DNA from: Conidiobolus incongruus B7586
Lineage: Eukaryota; Entomophthoromycota; Entomophthoromycetes; Entomophthorales; Conidiobolaceae
Length of the DNA: 59,346 bases
Assembly (NCBI GenBank): GCA_000697335.1
Contig: JNEM01011400.1
Location: forward strand, 1-59,346
Direction of reading: 5' to 3'
The translations under genes and the position numbers were made by a program. A model generated the notes under the pieces. It searched no databases, was not told the origin of the DNA, and saw nothing but the letters and a program-made list of their open reading frames with translations. Positions 56,821 through 59,346 of this stretch are shown piece by piece (the first letter of the stretch is position 1; each line of letters begins with the position of its first letter).

Positions 56821-58166
56821 TCATTTCTTTGAATATATAATCCTAGTAACTGTAACCGGACTAAGTGGGGTGGATTTTTTCTCTTCCTTATTTTGAGGGG
56901 AATTGAAAGGTGCTTTCTTCGAAATACAAGATTTCTTGGGAGCGTTGACTTTGGTCTTGACTGGAGAGCAGAATCTTTCACCAAGTGTAATGGATTGATT
57001 TTTGTGAAATTCTTTATACTGAGGTACATCGTTCCAGGTGATTTTTCTGAATTTTTTGGGTGACTCCATGGAATCATCACAGTCAGCATCATTTTCACCA
57101 TCACTTTGTATCGTAATGGGCGCTGGCGATTCTTTATTTTTTTCAGATGCGCTCTTGGTAATGGTGACATAGTGCTTGTCTCGAAGGCTAATGATATTCT
57201 TTTCAGTGTTTTCCTTGGTGATTAACTCTAATTCATCCATTGAATCAGAAGGTGGTTCAACTTCAAGCTTCTTGGGCTTGGGCTTGGGCTTGGCCTTTTT
57301 AGGAGGCGCAAAATAATGTTTTCTCGGTTTCCTTCGTTTCCTAGTTGTTTTTGGCTTGGATGATGAACCTGAGTCTGAATTAATAGACTGTGAAGACTCT
57401 AAATCGGAGGATAGATCTAATAATGGAAGGATTAAATATCCGAAAATTATAATAACTACAGATTAAAGTTACCCGACTGTTCAAGACTCTTCTTTTTAAT
57501 ATACAATGGTTTATGTATCAATCCATCTATTTCATCCTCTGTTGATAAATTAACAGAATCAATTGAATAAAGTGATAGCAGCTCTGGATTAGATAGTCGA
57601 TTTTGAGAATCACTAGGTAGTTCGCTTATTTGGCTATCGGAGTTATTCGTAAGATTTGGTAATGAAAATGAATTCGATTCAGGCTCAGTTTGACCTAATT
57701 TAATATTCATATCATCATTATTGTGTTCAGAATGCTCATGATTTTTTGAGATGTTTGATTCATATCTTTGGTCATTTTCTGAGATAGTATCTATTTCTGT
57801 TGAAATATTCGAGACTAGTTCAGATTCATTCGAAGAAATTTGCGCATTTTCGGAGCATACCTTAAAAGAATCGGACAATACCCTTTGCTCTATATCTTGG
57901 TTGCAATTATTCGATCCTATTTTTTTAGAAATTGAATAGTCTTTGAAACCAAGCTCATAATCGAATATAAGTTTACGAACAGGCGATGAAGAATGTGTTA
58001 TATTTGAACTGTCAGTTGTTGTAACAAAATTACTAGCCTCGACATTTTGAATATTATTCGAATTTATAGAAATTTCATTCTGAAGATCATTATCAGGATA
58101 ATTTGTGGCTGACGAATATAATGTTACTGGGGAATTAAATGAGGCCTTGGCAGAAGTGGAACCCAT
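56821..58166 (-). CDS. Large disordered Ser/Lys-rich protein, probably nuclear; family unknown
   Basis: Model: complement(join(56821..57416, 57473..58166)), 429 aa, one intron, stop TGA. The first half is Ser/Asn/Glu-rich and low in hydrophobics. The second half holds basic clusters that look like nuclear localisation signals (TTRKRRKPRKHYFAPPKKAK, PKPKPKKLE) and SP/TP sites (MESPKKF, FCSPVKTK, TPLSPVT) typical of cyclin-dependent kinase targets. Short less-disordered stretches (VRKLIFDYELGFKDYSISKK, KKFRKITWNDVPQYKEFHKN) could be docking motifs. No folded domain is visible. The stop codon and intron phases are consistent, so it is a real gene, but I cannot assign a function. Confidence 0.7.
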
Positions 58167-58421
58167 TGCTCATTCGATCTAAAGGAATGAAAATAAATTA
58201 ATTGTTTAAAAGTATTATTATTTGTATAAATATTATATATAAAAAAGTATTAACAGAAAAATAGAATGATTGATATCTTAAGAATGAATTTATCAATTTA
58301 TCCATCAACAGAAGATGATGGGATTAAATATTCAAACCCATATTTTCCTTTTTTAGAAAAGTGCTATTTAATAAAGTGGGATAGTGGCATTTGAGTCATT
58401 TGACTATAGATTAAATTTAAC

Positions 58422-59346
58422 ATGCTTTTGAATTATAATACGATTTTGGTAATTATGAGTTAATTTATATCCTTTGTGTTTTAATTAATATCAAATAGGA
58501 TAGTGATAAGTTGACTTTAGTTCCTTATCGACCTGAGCATGTTGCTAAATATCATGATTGGATGGAAGATGAAGAGATTAGAGGTATTTAGTACTAATTA
58601 CTCTACTTAAAAAAATTACTCACTTTTTTAAATCATAGAACAAACAGCTTCGGAGAGGCTTACTTTGGAGGAAGAATATGAAATGCAAGAAAGCTGGAAA
58701 AATGATCAAGATAGTAATACACATAATATTATTTTATATCAAATACAAATAACTAAAAATCAATCAATAGAATGTACTTTTATTATTCTCGATAAGGTAC
58801 AAGAGTTATCAGTTGAATCAAAAGAAATTTTAAAACCAAGTAGAATTTTAAACTCAAGTAATTAACAATATACTAAGCATAACCAATATAGAAATGATTG
58901 GTGATGTTAATATATTTATTCATGATTTTGATGGTGAAAAACATGGCGAGCTAGAATTAATGATTGCTGGTAATATCAACAATGAACACTAATTTATTCT
59001 CAAAATTGACGCTTTATATAGAGAAAGATTATAGAACAAAAGGATATGGAACTCAAGCTATATTCCTAATGATGGCATATGGTATAGTCATCGAAATTAG
59101 TTTTCTAATTAGCTTTAACTCATTTAACTTAAATAGGCCATTTGAAAATTGGATTGAAGCGATATGAAGTCAAAATTGGTATAGAAAATCAAGCTAGTAT
59201 TAACTTGTTCAAGAACAAACTTGGTTTTGAACAAATCAGCTTCTCGCAAGCTTTCCAAGAGGTTACATTGGAGTTACTTATAGAAGAAGGTAAATCATAT
59301 CCCTGGATTGAGCTATACCAAAAAGCTAAGAAATTGGAATATGATT
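58422..59346 (+). CDS. NAT9: N-acetyltransferase NAT9 family (GNAT), 3' end outside window
   Basis: Model: join(58422..58448, 58499..58583, 58639..58713, 58771..58857, 58892..58969, 59022..59081, 59137..>59346), at least six introns, all in frame. It lines up with human NAT9 from the first residue: MLLNYNTIL (human MRLNQNTLL), TLVPYRPEHVAKYHDWMEDE (VLVPYTSEHVPRYHEWMKSE), EQTASERLTLEEEYEMQESW, KCTFIILDK, MIGDVNIFI, YRTKGYGTQAIFLMMAYG and FEQISFSQAFQEVTL. The acetyl-CoA-binding loop R-x-K-G-x-G-T is intact. In flies NAT9 is microtubule-associated and in animals it is linked to tubulin stability. The last exon runs to the window edge; the GTAAAT at 59290 is read as coding because the frame continues (KSYPWIELYQKAKKLEYD). 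Confidence 0.93.

Noticed and set aside
59289-59346. A splice donor (GTAAAT) at 59290 in the last NAT9 exon.
   Set aside because: The frame continues with protein-like sequence to the window edge, so the site is read as coding.

Overview
The window looks like nuclear DNA of a filamentous or zoosporic fungus with a very AT-rich, intron-rich genome. Coding exons are moderately GC-rich, while spacers are close to pure A/T. Introns are short (about 35-110 bp), start GTAAAT/GTAATT/GTAAGT and end TTTAG/ATAG. The gene set is fungal in type (KGD2, UBC7, CYB5, Mam33/p32, CAT2, SMC4, an ELYS-domain nucleoporin, an Nce101-like protein). It also holds families better known from animals and early-diverging fungi: RNF121, NAT9, an LRRC58-like LRR protein, two CYB561D-type cytochromes and type I pyroglutamyl peptidase. 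I infer an early-diverging, non-Dikarya fungus, possibly Entomophthoromycotina-like; the species cannot be fixed from sequence alone. TAA, TAG and TGA all end intact genes, so the standard code is used.

Layout. 1-1264: LRR protein (-, cut by the window edge). 1265-5355: AT desert. 5356-7214: KGD2 (+, 8 exons). 7566-7845: decayed ECM15/MTH1187-family gene (-). 8072-8530: unknown small protein (-). 11719-13188: SEC61 gamma (-) and UBC7 (+), divergent. 13397-14073: Mpv17 family (-). 16179-18726: ELYS-domain protein (+, 10 exons). 20167-21834: cytochrome b5 and a centrin (+). 22360-23109: pyroglutamyl peptidase (-). 24116-24707: RNA-gene cluster with two paralogous C/D-box snoRNAs. 25425-28673: PEX6 pseudogene (-). 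28808-29440: possible small gene (-). 31768-32262: Cys-rich two-TM protein (+), followed by a strongly folded, possibly noncoding segment. 35710-37272: RNF121 (-, 12 exons). 37795-39720: PPR protein (-). 41458-44078: tandem cytochrome b561 pair (+). 46239-48345: carnitine acetyltransferase (+). 48913-53165: SMC4 (-). 53652-53723: tRNA-Trp (-). 54978-55736: Mam33 (+). 56085-58166: Nce101-like and a disordered nuclear-type protein (-). 58422-end: NAT9 (+, cut by the window edge).

Most genes are unrelated housekeeping neighbours. Some share a theme: mitochondrial metabolism and organelle proteins (KGD2, Mpv17, PPR, Mam33, CAT2), ER translocation and ER ubiquitination (SEC61 gamma, UBC7, RNF121), and chromosome or nuclear structure (SMC4, ELYS, centrin).

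The main unusual points are: (a) two host genes, PEX6 and an ECM15-like gene, decayed mainly by in-frame nonsense changes with few frameshifts, although the neighbouring CAT2 still carries a peroxisomal SKL tail; (b) a snoRNA pair whose guides appear to target sites two nucleotides apart in the same conserved LSU rRNA stretch; (c) several GC-richer, strongly foldable islands in the AT spacer that look like unannotated RNA genes. I found no mobile element or CRISPR array.
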